From Marsupella aquatica (lineage: Eukaryota > Marchantiophyta): 64,000 bases of DNA. A program made the translations under genes and the position numbers. The notes under the pieces were generated by a model that saw only the letters and a program-made list of their open reading frames with translations, was not told the origin of the DNA and made no database searches. The number at the start of each line of letters is the position of its first letter. Positions within the stretch are counted from its first letter, which is position 1. Positions 10,169-22,147 of the stretch are shown in pieces. The stretch covers positions 27,156,001 through 27,220,000 of the forward strand of contig OZ316893.1 in the NCBI GenBank assembly GCA_973895155.1, in the 5' to 3' direction.

Positions 10169-12162
10169 TTACGTAGCCGCAGCTACCTCTGGAACCTTTT
10201 GAGGCTTTCTATTCAGGTAACGAATGACAGCATCCTCCACCCTGCACAAAAAGGATTCCGACCATGACATGAATGTTACAACTCAAACGCAATCAGCTGA
10301 TAAACAACACGAGAGAAAACGAGCTAATTGTAAAACGGCAGTCTCATTCATTCACAAGGGAGAAGTAGAAATGATGAGAGGTCATATCGACCACAACTTT
10401 TCAGCAACTATACACTTGACCGGACCGACTAGGAAACTAGTGTAGTCCTCTGTAAATTCCCTTAAGGTCTAACAAACGATGAATTAATGCCCGGGAAAGC
10501 TGCGGCAAGGACTTGCTTCCACGAACAGACACAGCATTGAATTGACGTGATTTTAGATCCAACTGACTGTAATGGGCCAGGAGACACACACAGTGTGGCA
10601 GCGGTTAATAGAGAAACCAAAAGCCAACCCTGAAGTACCAACGGAGAGAGAAGAAGAGGATACCAAGGTTGATTGTAAAAGTCGGAGCGGCGCTCCTTTT
10701 CAGCATTCCGGCTCCCTTGACCGGCAACCATCTTGAGATCCCGGCTTTGAGACGCAATGAGTCCGTTGATGAAATCAACTGGGGAGTGACTGAAGCCCAG
10801 GAAGAAGGCTCGTCGCTTCCGATGCTCGTTTATCTTGGCAATGGAACTACATATGGACTCGTCGTACATGTCGATGTCACGGTGCTTCTCGACATTCTGC
10901 AGAAATGCGTTCATTTCTTTTTGAAGGGGGGCAGGGATGTCGACCTGGACGTCATAGCACGCATTGCCGACAGGCATCTTACCAGACAATTTGACGGTGT
11001 GCTCAAGCACTATCGGTGGAGGGGGTGACAAATGGTGATGGAGCTTCTGCGAAACGAATGAAAACTTTATCCTGTCTTCGCCTAAGATTTTGTGGAGAGT
11101 AGGATCACAATTGATGATCGTAGGATCCGACGGGTTCTGCAGCTTCTTGGCTTTGATATATTGCCACAGAGCTGCGATAATTCTGGGCCTCGTATCCACT
11201 TCAATACCCAGCATCTCAGACAGAGATGCAGAAAGTTTGTACCTCTCCGGTGAGTAGTTCATTTCAAGCCGGATGTAGACCTTGAACTCTTGGTCCCCTT
11301 TCCTCTTTATCTCGAACCCTTCCACGTGTGACTGTGCCCTTGCCACATCCCAGACTATGGTCTGATTGTCTGGATACAAATTGCGATCTAGTTGGAATGT
11401 AATTCTTTTGAAAAACGACGAGAACTTGGGGGTATTCGATGGCTGGAGAAGCTGCTGCTGCGGCTGCTGAATTGCCGCTCCATGGAGCGCTTCCGACTCT
11501 GCGTCGTCCTCCAGAATCTTGCCCATGATACGGAGAGTCCAAGATGGTGGGTCCGCCATGTATTGTTGCAAATGCTGGGCTTGCTGGGCGGACATCTCCT
11601 TGTGGATTTGATTGTTGTAGGTGTTGAAAACATATATCCGCAGAGTCTTTAACAGCCGAGCTGGCGCACGAACAGCATCCTGAATGTCGAGCTTTTTCCT
11701 TTGCAAGGCTGCGTCCACCCTTTTCTCGAACTCCAGCAGCTGCGTGTACAGAGCTGACTCGGGGAGCAGCGCTGCAACCCTGTCCGGTATCTGCTTCTCG
11801 GGTGCCTTTCGCTTCTTTCTGCGGGCCGATGGGGCGGCTTCACCGATCTTGTATGAAGAGCCTCCAACTCCACCGATACTCCCACCACCACTTCCTCCTC
11901 CTCCTCCTCCTCCGGAATTTGGTACTGGCCTCCCTCTCCCTCGCTTCCCCACTCCGCCTCCTCCACTTCCTCCTCCACTTCCAGGAGTACCTATACTAGC
12001 TGCCACTGCTGCGGCTCCTACAGCACTAGGCCCTCCCGCTCCAATCGCTCCTCCCGGTCCCCCACCTGCTGGGCTCATAAACTGTGCTCCCACGCCATCC
12101 CCTCTTCCCCCTCCTATTACACCACCTCCTCCAGGTCCACTACCTCCCCCTCCTCCTTGCAT
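10169..12162 (-). CDS. SWP73: SWI/SNF complex subunit SWP73/BAF60 (SWIB domain protein)
   Basis: Two exons on the minus strand: 12162-10664 and 10241-10169. They are joined across a 422 bp GT-AG intron and give 523 aa. The splice completes a Trp codon and continues as VEDAVIRYLNRK before TAA. Reading through the donor instead adds an unrelated tail, so the spliced form is preferred. Residues 1-115 are a Gly/Ser-rich low-complexity region with a basic patch (KKRK). Residues about 130-190 form the helical LLEFEKRVDAAL region. The SWIB domain is about 306-383 (YKLSASLSEMLGI to FSFVSQKLHHHL). The conserved C-terminal helices end with NAEKERRSDFYNQPW. Length and order match plant CHC1/SWP73 proteins of about 500-550 aa. 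These are core accessory subunits of nuclear SWI/SNF (BAF-type) chromatin remodellers and link the ATPase to transcription factors. The homopolymeric Gly run at the N-terminus is the least certain part. Confidence 0.93.
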
Positions 12163-15100
12163 CCCTCTATCCTGACTGACTGCCCTACAAACCCTAATGT
12201 ACTATTCGCTCGATAGAGTCGAAGCAGGCCCGCTCGTAAGGTCAAATCGCAAGACCTCAGCAGGCTAAACACCGTAACCCACCGATAAAACGACCACCGC
12301 GCAAGCCTCCAAACTCAATCACACTACGATTCCCCAACCAGCGCGTCGACGGATAGGGATTCAACAATGTCAAAAACCACACACACTCAACCTCCGCCCA
12401 TGCGACACCGAACCACCCAACGGCACCCGAACGCATCAAGCAATCAATCGCATGCCGCCGATAACCTCAGGAGCACGAACCGGTGAATTTCCGCGTCAGG
12501 CGATATATATGTCACGACAACGCCTTGCCCAGCCTCACCAGGCCTCGGCGAAAATGACGATGATGGACAGCATTGTACGAGAAAACAGCACACAACAGCA
12601 AAAATACCACAACCCCAACAAGCACCACCACTGAAATCAATCGCCTCAAAACCCTTCCGATGCTTGATTCGGCATTTCGTTCTATTCCTCCTTCTCCGCC
12701 ACTTCTTCTTCCCTGCCACCACGTCCCTAAAGCCTTTTCTTGATGACTTTCTCGAGACAATCTCCACCTCTCCGGCCTCACTCACTCTCGAATACTCATA
12801 TCACACGTCCAAGTTCTTCGAGCTTCGAGACAAACACAGGTCCAAGCTCTTCGAGCTTCGAGACAAAGGATACTACTACTCTGCCTCGCCCTTCGTGCTT
12901 CGATGTTATTATTAGCCGCTCCCTCGATGTTGGACGCGACCAAGCCACCCCGAGGCGGTTCACCCTAATTAGCCTTATCTCCTAATTAGTTTAAGTCTCT
13001 AATTGATGTTGGTAGTCCTAGAGTGAGAATTTGAATAAAAATAACATTAAGTGCGGTAGGTTTATAGGCTAAGATTATTCAGGGTTAGAATGCCCTCAAC
13101 TTTGTTGCCCCACTCTTGATTTGTGTTTACTTTTCTGGCAAATATTGTAGTCCTCTTGAAGCTACTTTCCCTATTTTTTTACACTATTGATCTTGGGTGT
13201 ATGAAAGACGCTTTGTTCTCTATGTGTCAGACATTTATTCTTAGGGTTAGAGTTACGATTGCAACCATAATTAGGCTAACCTCAGCTGCAAACTAGGTTA
13301 AGTTAGTTGTGTTGCACACTAAATAGACAAGCAAGTTGTTGCTTTTGAGAAAGGACTCAGGCTCGTTGTTATCAAGTAAGTTTAGAGATAGGGATAACTT
13401 GTATTGTGGAGACTAGATATACCCAATGGGCCTAGAATGCAGTGCAGCTCTTGTCGGTTCATGTGAATGTAACCTTAGCTGAAGTGAACCCCATATTTCT
13501 CCGTGTCGACTATTTGTTCATTGAACGTTCATGGGCATATCGTTGTGAATGTTGTACTTGGTCGTTCGAGTCCCTAGCTGTCAAAGGTGAGAGAGCAATG
13601 CCTTTCCAAATGTGCAATAGAACCCTCTTACTATTGCTTGTATGAAGTAGTAGTCTTTGGAAAGTGATCTCCTAATAGTTCTATGTACAGGTGGAATTAG
13701 TAGTATCCTTACTCTCCAAATAGTGTTATGCACAAAGAAAATTAGTTTTACATTAATGTTACTTAATGTATGCACTATTAGTGTTAGTCCATATTAACAT
13801 TGGTAATGGTAATTGAAGAGTAAACCCAAAAATGTTAGGTTACATAAATAGGGTTACCAAGACTAATTGAAGTGAAGAGTGTAGAGCTCTAATTGCACAG
13901 TGGAGAGCTCTGGACAGATTGCAAAGTTTGCAGGGGCTGTATATTCAGTTAGACGGGCTGGGTGTAAGGGCATTGCGGGTACACATTATTCAATTGGGGG
14001 GATAAATGTATACAAGGACCTGGGATATTCCTTATTAATGGGATAAGAAATGCCTCCCAATGATACGGTCTCCTTGCGCAAGAGTATATTTGTGAGGGCC
14101 TCCCCATGTACGTGGGGAGACAAACATGTTATTGTGAGTCCAAGGCCAGGGATGGATCGTATATGTCAGTGGAGAGGGGAGCAATAACGAAAATAGTTTT
14201 AAATTGAGTCTTTGTCATCACGACAAGCAAGCAAACAAAAATCACAATCTTTTTCGTCCCCTCCTTTGTCTGGTGTTACATATGTATCTCATGTTGGAGT
14301 TTGGGAACTTGGTGATGTGATATTGTGATAGTTTGGGGCTGACTTCTACTAGGCTCTTCAGTTTACAGATAAATAGGGTTTAGGGTTTTGTTTCTTTGGC
14401 TTTTCTTGCCTTGGGCTTCTGCCCTGGTCTTTCTGGATTTTTGGCCTTTTTCATATTTGTCCCTTGATTGAGGTGTTTTGCTTCTGGGATCATGTCTCCC
14501 GGATGGGAGCTTTTTGTTTCTCGGCAGTTCGATAGATACATAGATTCACAGCATAAAAAACATTCAACAGAAATCCTCACTCAGAATCATTGAGAAATCA
14601 TCCCATACAATCACATTATTGGAATTGTCTCGTGGCATGCTGGTGACCAATTCGATCAGCATACACAGTTGTGTAGGATGGAATTCTGAATTTCAGTTTT
14701 CCCTTTAAGATACTCTAATTTCAAGTGTGCAGTGACACAAGAGGCATATCTGTTTTCTTTCCACACATGGTAAGACTCAGGCTAGGCAATGGTGAGTTCA
14801 GCTTCGTTTGTTATGTTAGCATGCATGCAAGGTAGAGGTGACGAAGTCTTCCACCCATCTTCAACTCTCACATCGTTGAGGGAGAACTTTGGTCAACATG
14901 CAACAAGGCCCTGGCTGGGAGGAAACGAACAAGGTCAGGCAAGCCGAAGATGATCTTTAGGGCTCTAGTGGGATGCACCTGCGGTTGTAGCACTTGCTGT
15001 TTGCGGAGAAAATCATGCACCTCTTAAGATCCGGGGAGCAGCATACTGTCATGGAGATTCACTAATTGACCAACCGACCTTGCAGCAGAGAGATGAAAAA

Positions 15101-16357
15101 ATGCAGAATTCCTCAACAACTGTACCAAATGGAGCATCGGGTGGCACGCACACTCCACAACACCAGTTCGTAACAAAATTGGAAAGGAATTGAACAGAAA
15201 GCAAAATCAAACGAACAGAACCGCACTGGGGCAGACGTTTCATTTCTGGAATCCCAACATTGCGCAATGTAGATCCACAAGCTAGATCAAAAGTAAACAC
15301 GATATCCACAATTTTATCCATTGACATGACCGCACATTATATTTTGGTAACTAAAGTAACTAAACCAAATATCTCGTTGACACCATTAGTTTGTCGTGAT
15401 TATCCACGACAAACTAAATTCTTCACAGTTAATTATAGTTATTGGGCTAGTTTACAACTCCACTAACTTTGGTTGGGGGACCCTTTGTCGACTACTGTAG
15501 TTAGTCCAGGCAATCTTCTTTTAACAGAGTCAATTGGTAATGTAAAATGTAAGATTAATATCGAAATTAAGGCAGAGGGGGCTGAAACCATTCAAGGAAA
15601 GGGAAGGCCCCAGGACCACGCAATTGAACAAACATCTGAATGACACCCAATAACCAACTACAGACTGGAAAGCAGCTGCTTGGATATAAGCTCATGCTGC
15701 CTTAGTCGTTGCCCACCAGTGGCTCATCCGCATCCAAGAGACTTCAGGAAAGAGAATTTCTGGGAAAGCCCTACATGTGCCCTTTTTGAGATATTTCGTT
15801 CCCGTCCATGATTGGTCGAAAGCTCCTTATAGTGGTGTTCAAGAAAGCATTGGGAAGGAAATTTCTACTATCCACGGTTGCTCTAATAACATTTTATCTG
15901 CTGGCAACCTGTAAATGGCCTGTGCGAAAATTGTACCTCTCACCTCACGTTACGACAAAAAAACCCGAGTCGAGGATTCCAGATGCAATGTTTTCCGTTG
16001 ACACTTAAAATTCTGCTCAATTTTAAATTGTCTCCAGTAATCGACCAGAAAGGTATATGAGGTAGCAAACCCAGCCTTGACTCAGTTGGCAAATGATTAC
16101 AGGCAGTTTTTTATATTTGAGGATGGCTGGAATAGGAGTGTGTAGTAAGCTCTCTATCTTTTTCAAAGAAACTCCCGTGCAAACTGATCTCTGCCGCTTT
16201 TCAACCAACACCTTGACCGGAACATTCTGTGAGCATAACGTGGCACATGCCTGGATCAGGCCTTACTCTCACAGTAGAATGTTTGACTGTAATGCGTATT
16301 CAAACATTCTTGATATTGCAAAACTGAAGTGACAATTCACACATTGTCTACTCAACC
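12163..16357. other. Intergenic region between SWP73 and eIF3b
   Basis: The 12163-12700 part is the promoter and 5-prime UTR side of SWP73. It contains short open frames without motifs. A duplicated 31 bp unit around CTTCGAGCTTCGAGACAAA lies near 12801-12866. A dispersed repeat occupies about 13240-13550 and is listed separately. The remainder (13550-16357) has no recognisable gene on either strand. The end next to 16358 should contain the eIF3b 3-prime UTR. Confidence 0.45.
13240..13550. repeat. Dispersed non-coding repeat, copy 1
   Basis: This stretch matches 56050-56370 in the same orientation. Both begin with GGGTTA-AGTTACGAT-like sequence followed by GTAACCATA/GCAACCATAA and TTAGGCTAACC. 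Both continue through GGTTAAGTTAG/GGTTAGGTTAAC, GCACACTA and CATTGTTA/CGTTGTTA to TTCATGTG and AAGTGAACC. Similarity extends about 300 bp with small gaps and appears non-coding. The copy at 56 kb sits inside the second minisatellite block. Confidence 0.6.
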
Positions 16358-19300
16358 TTAGTCAACCTGCTCAAAACCATAGGAGATCACCTCTTCCTCA
16401 ATGTTCAAAATCTCCTCTACTTCTACTTCTTCAGCCTCATAATCTTCCTCCTCGTCGCTGGGCTCACCGTCCCTCAACTCTTGGCGGTAAGGTTTCTCCT
16501 CCTCGTGCAGGGCCTTCCACTGGTTCGTCCAGCTCTTCCATTCATCCATCAATTTCCGCCTATTTTCCAAGTCTTGTGCCCCTTGGTAGTTCGACATTTC
16601 CTGATCTTCGACCTCGTACTTCTTGCTGTATTTTCTCAAGTTCTTGGCAATCTCAGCGTCCTCCTCAGCGCTGAGCAGTGAAGGCGGCCGCGGGCGCCAC
16701 AAAAACTGCCAAAAAAACGCACTCAGTACATTTGTAGGTATTCGATGTGCCAGAAGGTTCAAGAAGAACATCTGATACAATGTTTACAATGTCAGTATTT
16801 GAAATCAAAAGTTCTCGGTCAATGTAAGTTCATAGTGTTACCTGGAAAAAACGCTCCCTTGGTAGCCGGTACAAGAGCTTCCCATTGAATGACCAGATGT
16901 TGAACCCATTTTCCATCTGGTGCACTGAGGTCACGGATGTAGAAACAAATCTGCGCAAATCAAAAGCTTCAGGTCAGTCTAAAATGAAGTTTTCCGTGTA
17001 AGCGGAATCTTGCAAAACGATAGGGGGAAAGAAGACAGAAGCATTTCCATTCCAACCGTGCTACAAAGGCATCAAACCAGAAAGTAACTTGCCTGCCAGT
17101 GGGATCCCAGTCAACATCTGTAGCCATGAAGTGCTCAGCAGTTGCCATGGTCTCCAGCTCGTCGACATTGTAAAACTCAAGCTGTCCATTGTAAGCTTTC
17201 AAGCCAGCTAGAACAATGAATCTGCCAATAGGAGACCAATACAGAGCATTGGCCTGCTTGCCCTTGAGGGTAGTTAGCTTAGTCACCCGCCCAACATTAT
17301 TAGGACTTCTCATAGAGTAAAAGCTGATGTCGGGTCGTGGACCGTCCCCATGAATGATCGCGAATCTGTGTCCCTTCGGCTCCCAAGAGAAAGCGACAAT
17401 CTTGTCATTCTTGTTCTCAAGTTCTAATACCTCAATTGGGATATCCCTTTCTTTGATATGGAACAACTCGAAACCAGTGTACGTGCTCTTCTTGGTTTTG
17501 GTGTAACGATCGACCTTGACTGCAAGGTAATCGCCATTGCTTTGCCAGTACATCTTGCAGTCACTAACAGAGAACAGATTTTTCTGCCTGAGCTCTTCCC
17601 TGCTTGGGATCGAGACTAAACTAACCTGTTACAGATACAAACAGAAAATAAGAACGTTGATTGCAGTGAAGATTGATAGATGGTTACGAGGGTTAGATGA
17701 ATATCTGCACCCAAGACAGGACTTCCTGCAGTTGTGTCAGCGCGTCGAGGCTGAAGGGCCTCTCAATGTGTAATGGCTTACTCAAAACCACTCGTACAAA
17801 TTCCACATACTTCTCTCTCGATGAGATTGAACCAATTCCCGACAAAACTACAATCACGAGGGGAACAAATAAGCAAAAAATCAAAACTACCCTTATCACG
17901 ATATGAAATGCACAGCTTACCCTAGCAGGCTGATTTCCACCACCGCCCTCAGGGACAAAGAGAGACAAGAGAGGGTCTGTAGGAGACCACTGGAAATCAA
18001 GAACATTGTCAACCTTGAGACTCTTCTTCTCAAGTAGCCCCATTGTTTCGGTCTCGTAGACACTGATAGCATTCTTTCCAATTCGAGCGAAGTACTTGTC
18101 CTCACGACCCCCAGCCCATCTGCAAAGTCACGCAAGCATCAGGAGTTGCACAATTTAACCTTGAAATTAATCTCTTGAAAATCTAAATCAAAAACCCTCC
18201 ACCCCAACAGTTCAGAATTCCTGTGATCAAGGGCAGATCCAGCAAATAACTTGACTGGAGAAGAAGATGTTCGACAGAAGATTCGAAAGATGCCCCAACA
18301 TCACAACAGGATTGGAAACCAACCTAAAGACGGGCCAAGACACTCCTGCCGCACCACCAGTTCCACCTGTGGCAAAATCATCCGCACTTCCCTTGAACTC
18401 TCTGAGAACCTTTCCACTTCGGACATCAAAGATATTCAAGGTCACCCTCTGCAATGAGATTCACAGTTTAAATCTCAGATACAATTCTCTCCAATGTCAA
18501 AACCTCCATCACGCCCCGTTCAGTAACAGAGCTCAAATTCATCACTCTCGCAACCATCATCGTGCTAATCAACTCATACTTCCTTTAAAGCCCTAATTTG
18601 AAGGAGTGCCTCGTGACTTCCACCTTCGAGTAAAGTTCAACCGCGTAAGTGAGGAGGACTAAACTAAGTACCTGGGTGTCTCTAGGATTACTGGGTTCGT
18701 GACTGCTGTACGTGACCATATATTTCTCTCCAGGAGAAAAATCGATCAATTTCACCTGCCGATAATTGCAACGTTAATATCCAACCTCAAAATCGTAAGC
18801 CAAAACCTAGATAACAATTTTGGCCATAATGCTCGGTGCATTGATGCATCACAGATGGGTGTAAATAGACAGTACAGACACTAGAGCCCCGGATTAGTAC
18901 TTCAGAGCTTCAATTAACCCTTGCAATGACGATGATTGATTTCCGATCGCTTGACTGATTTAGAGCAGGACAGACGTCTTTCTTTCTTGTCTTGTGAGGT
19001 GTTCTCGAAGCTCACACTGACACACATGCTGACATACATTGTAACAACTGTAGACAAAAACATCAAATAGGTGGGAGAGTGCGCCAAAAATGTAATGCAG
19101 ACCTGGGGATGAATGTATCGCATGAGTCGGTTAAAAGTTTGCGCACCTCCCCACACGGCAGCTCCCTGCCTATGAATAGTAGCCAAGTAGGTACCCAAGG
19201 GTGACCACTGGACAAAGCTTTCCGTCCAAAACTGCATAAAAGAGAACATTGAATCAAGACCCAAACGAAGGGGAAATGGAATCAGCTTGTAGGTATTTCA

Positions 19301-20864
19301 CAAGATCAGCAAGATTACCAGAAACACAGGAAATTATCCCATGCAGGGGCACACGTGATGCTCTACAAATGAAAGAAGCCACTGGGTGAGGCCAATATGC
19401 AGACAATGCACACAGATCCCTCGTCGCTTTACGTTCACCCAGCTCGAACAAAGTCCACGCGCAATTTTGATAAAGAACAGCCATCACTCTTCTGCCTGGC
19501 ACCCAAAACAGAGATCCGAGGACAGAAGGTAACTGCAACCGAAACAAAGAGGCCTAAGTTACCTGGCGCTGGTACACAGGGTCAGGTTTTCCCTGACGAT
19601 GATCATTCCAGTACACCTCGGTATCGGATCCGAAACGGACAACGAACTGATCGCGACCACGGTCGTCGGTAAGCCATGCCAGCATATTTTCCTGTCCATA
19701 GTATCGAAGTAATATTGTGCGTCAGAATCGACAACTCTCTCCTCTTGTCAAGCAATGACAACTCTGAACATCGGCAGTTCAAGGCGTAATTGGAGGGAGC
19801 TCATTGGAAACGAGAGATAACGAGAGACAACCAGACGTGCCACTGGGAGCTGAATATTTGCTTACCCCTGGCGCGTAAGGCTTGCTCTCTGGGGGAACCC
19901 ATACATCAGGGACTCTCATGTACTTGTCAAAGTCGTCAAACATGTTCACACCGAACACGTGCGCCTTATCAAGCTTGTAGCCATTGGTCTGCTCTCGGGC
20001 AGTCTGAGCCTCCTGGGGAGTTGTATACTCGATGAAAGCGTAACCTTTCGTTGTCCCATTTCCATCGTCTTCCCTGGGCATCCACAGCCCATGCTCTCGG
20101 ATGACGCCTATCTGACCAAAAATTTTGCGGATAACGCCTTCTAATTTCTCAAACTTCTCCGGTGCCACCACGGGTAGATTGTCCACCACGATGACATTAC
20201 CAAATCCGGTGTTCGTCTCCAAGATTTCCTCCTCGAAGTCGTCATCGTCACTGACATCCAGGAAACCCACATCTCAAGCTTGGCACGAGAGCCCAGAACT
20301 GACAGAGAGACACCCTAATGAAAAAATCGAATGACAGGGGGGTACTGAGAACAGCCAGGGAGGAAACCCTGGATATTGAACGGAAGACACCTCAATAAGT
20401 AAAACGAGGGGATCTACAGAACCAGGGCGGACGAGAGGAACAAATGCAATACGCTAAACAACTGCAGATTGACCGGAGCCACCCAATGGCCAAATCAAGA
20501 GGATGTTGAAATTTCCGTAAGGGGAGGAAAGTAACACCAGGCCACAAACTCCTCGTCGATCTTGGGGAGTCTGTAACGCAGAGGCCACCGACGCCGATCA
20601 CGACATAAGCTACCCTCACCTCATCCCAGGACAGAGGGTACGAGCTCAATGGAACACGATGAGAACAAATACCGTAAAAAATAGAAAAACCCTAATTGAA
20701 CACCTACCTTACCTCTTGATGCCGAAGTCTTCTCCCTCCGGCACCTCGATGGAATCCAAATCCACCTGCGACCAGTCGATGTTCACTTGCACTCTGGGCT
20801 CCTCGCGCATGTCCGGGGCGAGGAGATTGTGCGGCGCCACAGGCGCCTCGGCCACATCCGCCAT
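16358..20864 (-). CDS. eIF3b: Translation initiation factor eIF3 subunit B
   Basis: Ten exons on the minus strand: 20864-20713, 20250-19866, 19691-19563, 19231-19103, 18755-18672, 18448-18324, 18119-17921, 17625-17093, 16950-16842 and 16705-16358. They join without a stop into 730 aa. Plant eIF3b is about 710-720 aa. The start is MADVAEAP, upstream of the conserved acidic GEDFGI. Residues about 69-155 are the RRM (VIVVDNLPVV, KGYAFIEY). About 190-600 is the WD40/eIF2A-like propeller (WSPLGTYLATIHRQG, WSPTDPLLSLF, WEPKGHRFAIIHG, MATDVDWDPTGR). The C-terminal helix (WRPRPPSLL to acidic end) binds other eIF3 subunits. It is the scaffold of the cytoplasmic eIF3 complex, which recruits mRNA and Met-tRNAi-40S. 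All introns are GT-AG except the one after exon 8, which uses a GC donor (AG|GCAAGT). Exon edges were set by reading frame and splice consensus. Confidence 0.95.
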
Positions 20865-21225
20865 GTTTGCAAAATCTCTTCCTCCTAGGAAGAAAAACTC
20901 GGGACGAAAATCAGCACTCGACGCAACAGCAGCTGCGGCATAGAAATTCCCGAGTGAAGTCTCTCCCGGACATACGCAAGGAGTCTTCCAGTCCAGAGGT
21001 GACTCAATTTTTCGCACTGTGTCCAGTTGAATGAAATGCTCAATTTGTTCAATTCATGATCAATCTCCACACATTGTACTGAAGGTGTGAGAGCCCTTCT
21101 GTTGTAAGGAATGTAATTGCTTTCGTGCCCGGAGACTGTGTACGAATGAATTGTTGGAACGCTACTCACTCACACTAGAGAAGGCTCTTTCTCTATACTA
21201 CATTCTTTGCATTCTTTACAGTATT
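20865..21225. promoter_or_regulatory. Upstream region of eIF3b
   Basis: The 5-prime UTR and promoter side of eIF3b. The frame stays open upstream of the chosen ATG to 21017, but that extension (MRKIESPLDW...) has no similarity to eIF3b and is taken as leader sequence. I could not identify a convincing TATA box. Confidence 0.35.
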
Positions 21226-21415
21226 TAGTCTCACTTCTCTATACTACACTCTTTAGAGTAGTCTCACACACTCTAATTACTGTTTAGTCTCACTTCTCTA
21301 TACTAGAATAGTCTCACTCTTTAGAGTAGTCTCACACACTCTAATTACTGTTTAGTCTCAATTCTCTATACTACACTCTTTAGAGTAGTCTCACACACTC
21401 TAATTACTCTGACAC
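21226..21415. repeat. Three-copy tandem repeat (59-68 bp) upstream of eIF3b
   Basis: Copies begin at 21227, 21286 and 21354. Each contains AGTCTCACTTCTCTATACTA, CTCTTTAGAGTAGTCTCACA and CACTCTAATTACTG. Copy 2 carries a small internal duplication of TAGTCTCAC, which explains the 68 bp spacing. The copies are nearly identical and therefore recent. Confidence 0.85.
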
Positions 21416-21919
21416 GTTATATTTGAGGTAAGTGACGGTAATTAGGGTGTGTGACACTAATATAGTATGACACTCATTCTGGTCACAATACAAATAGTGT
21501 CACATACACTTAAGTTAAAAAATATATAATGAACAATTCTAGTCAAAATTTGCTTATATTTTTTTTTTTAATATGCACAATATTTAATTATAGTTTACAA
21601 AATTTACTACTCAAACATTGAGAAAACTTCAGAAACTGATAATTCCTTCCATATACTACCCAAACATTGAGCAAACTTCAAAAATTTATAACTCCTTCTC
21701 ACATAACACAAAATTGCAGTTCGGGTATTCACCCACACCGAGCAAACAAGATTTGTTTGATTCATTTCTATCAACTACAAATAACATATGCTATCTCACA
21801 TAAGCTACAAACTAACATCCTTTTTACTCTCTTATAACCTGTCCCTTGTGTCTCATCCTTGCAAGACGGCATATAGCCCCAAGAGAAGCGGGTTGAGTTG
21901 GCTCTTCACCTGGTTCACC
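21416..21919. other. AT-rich intergenic sequence
   Basis: No gene recognised. It contains poly-T and poly-A runs and leads into the antisense LTR fragment at about 21920. Short open frames such as 21618-21803 have no motif. Confidence 0.5.
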
Positions 21920-22147
21920 AACATCAAGGAATCCACGTTACACAAGCGGAGCTCACAGCCACCATAGCCACACTCGAGCTTCTCTCTCTCCAAGGCTCAA
22001 CATCAAAAGATGACCTTTTGATGCCTCATAAGGGAGAACTACTCTCCCACACAAACCTAATGGAACCCTATCGGCTCCAATAGCACACATACAAAATGTA
22101 CATACTCAACTAGCACTATATACTACAACAACATCTAGAATGGTGTG
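21920..22147 (-). mobile_element. Antisense LTR fragment of the MTase-bearing gypsy family
   Basis: The reverse complement of this stretch matches the 3-prime LTR of the gypsy element (about 29120-29350) over roughly 230 bp. Shared blocks include CTAGAATGGTGTGACAG, AGCACACATAC, GGAACC-TAT-GGCTC, GATGACCTTT-ATGCCTCA, CTCTCTCTCCAAG and CACGTTACACAAGCGGAGCT. Neither LTR end is present, so this is a truncated LTR remnant of a second family member in the opposite orientation. It is more diverged than the two plus-strand LTRs are from each other. Confidence 0.75.

Noticed and set aside
11684-12175. 163-codon plus-strand Pro-rich frame
   Set aside because: It is the antisense shadow of the Gly-rich N-terminus of SWP73.
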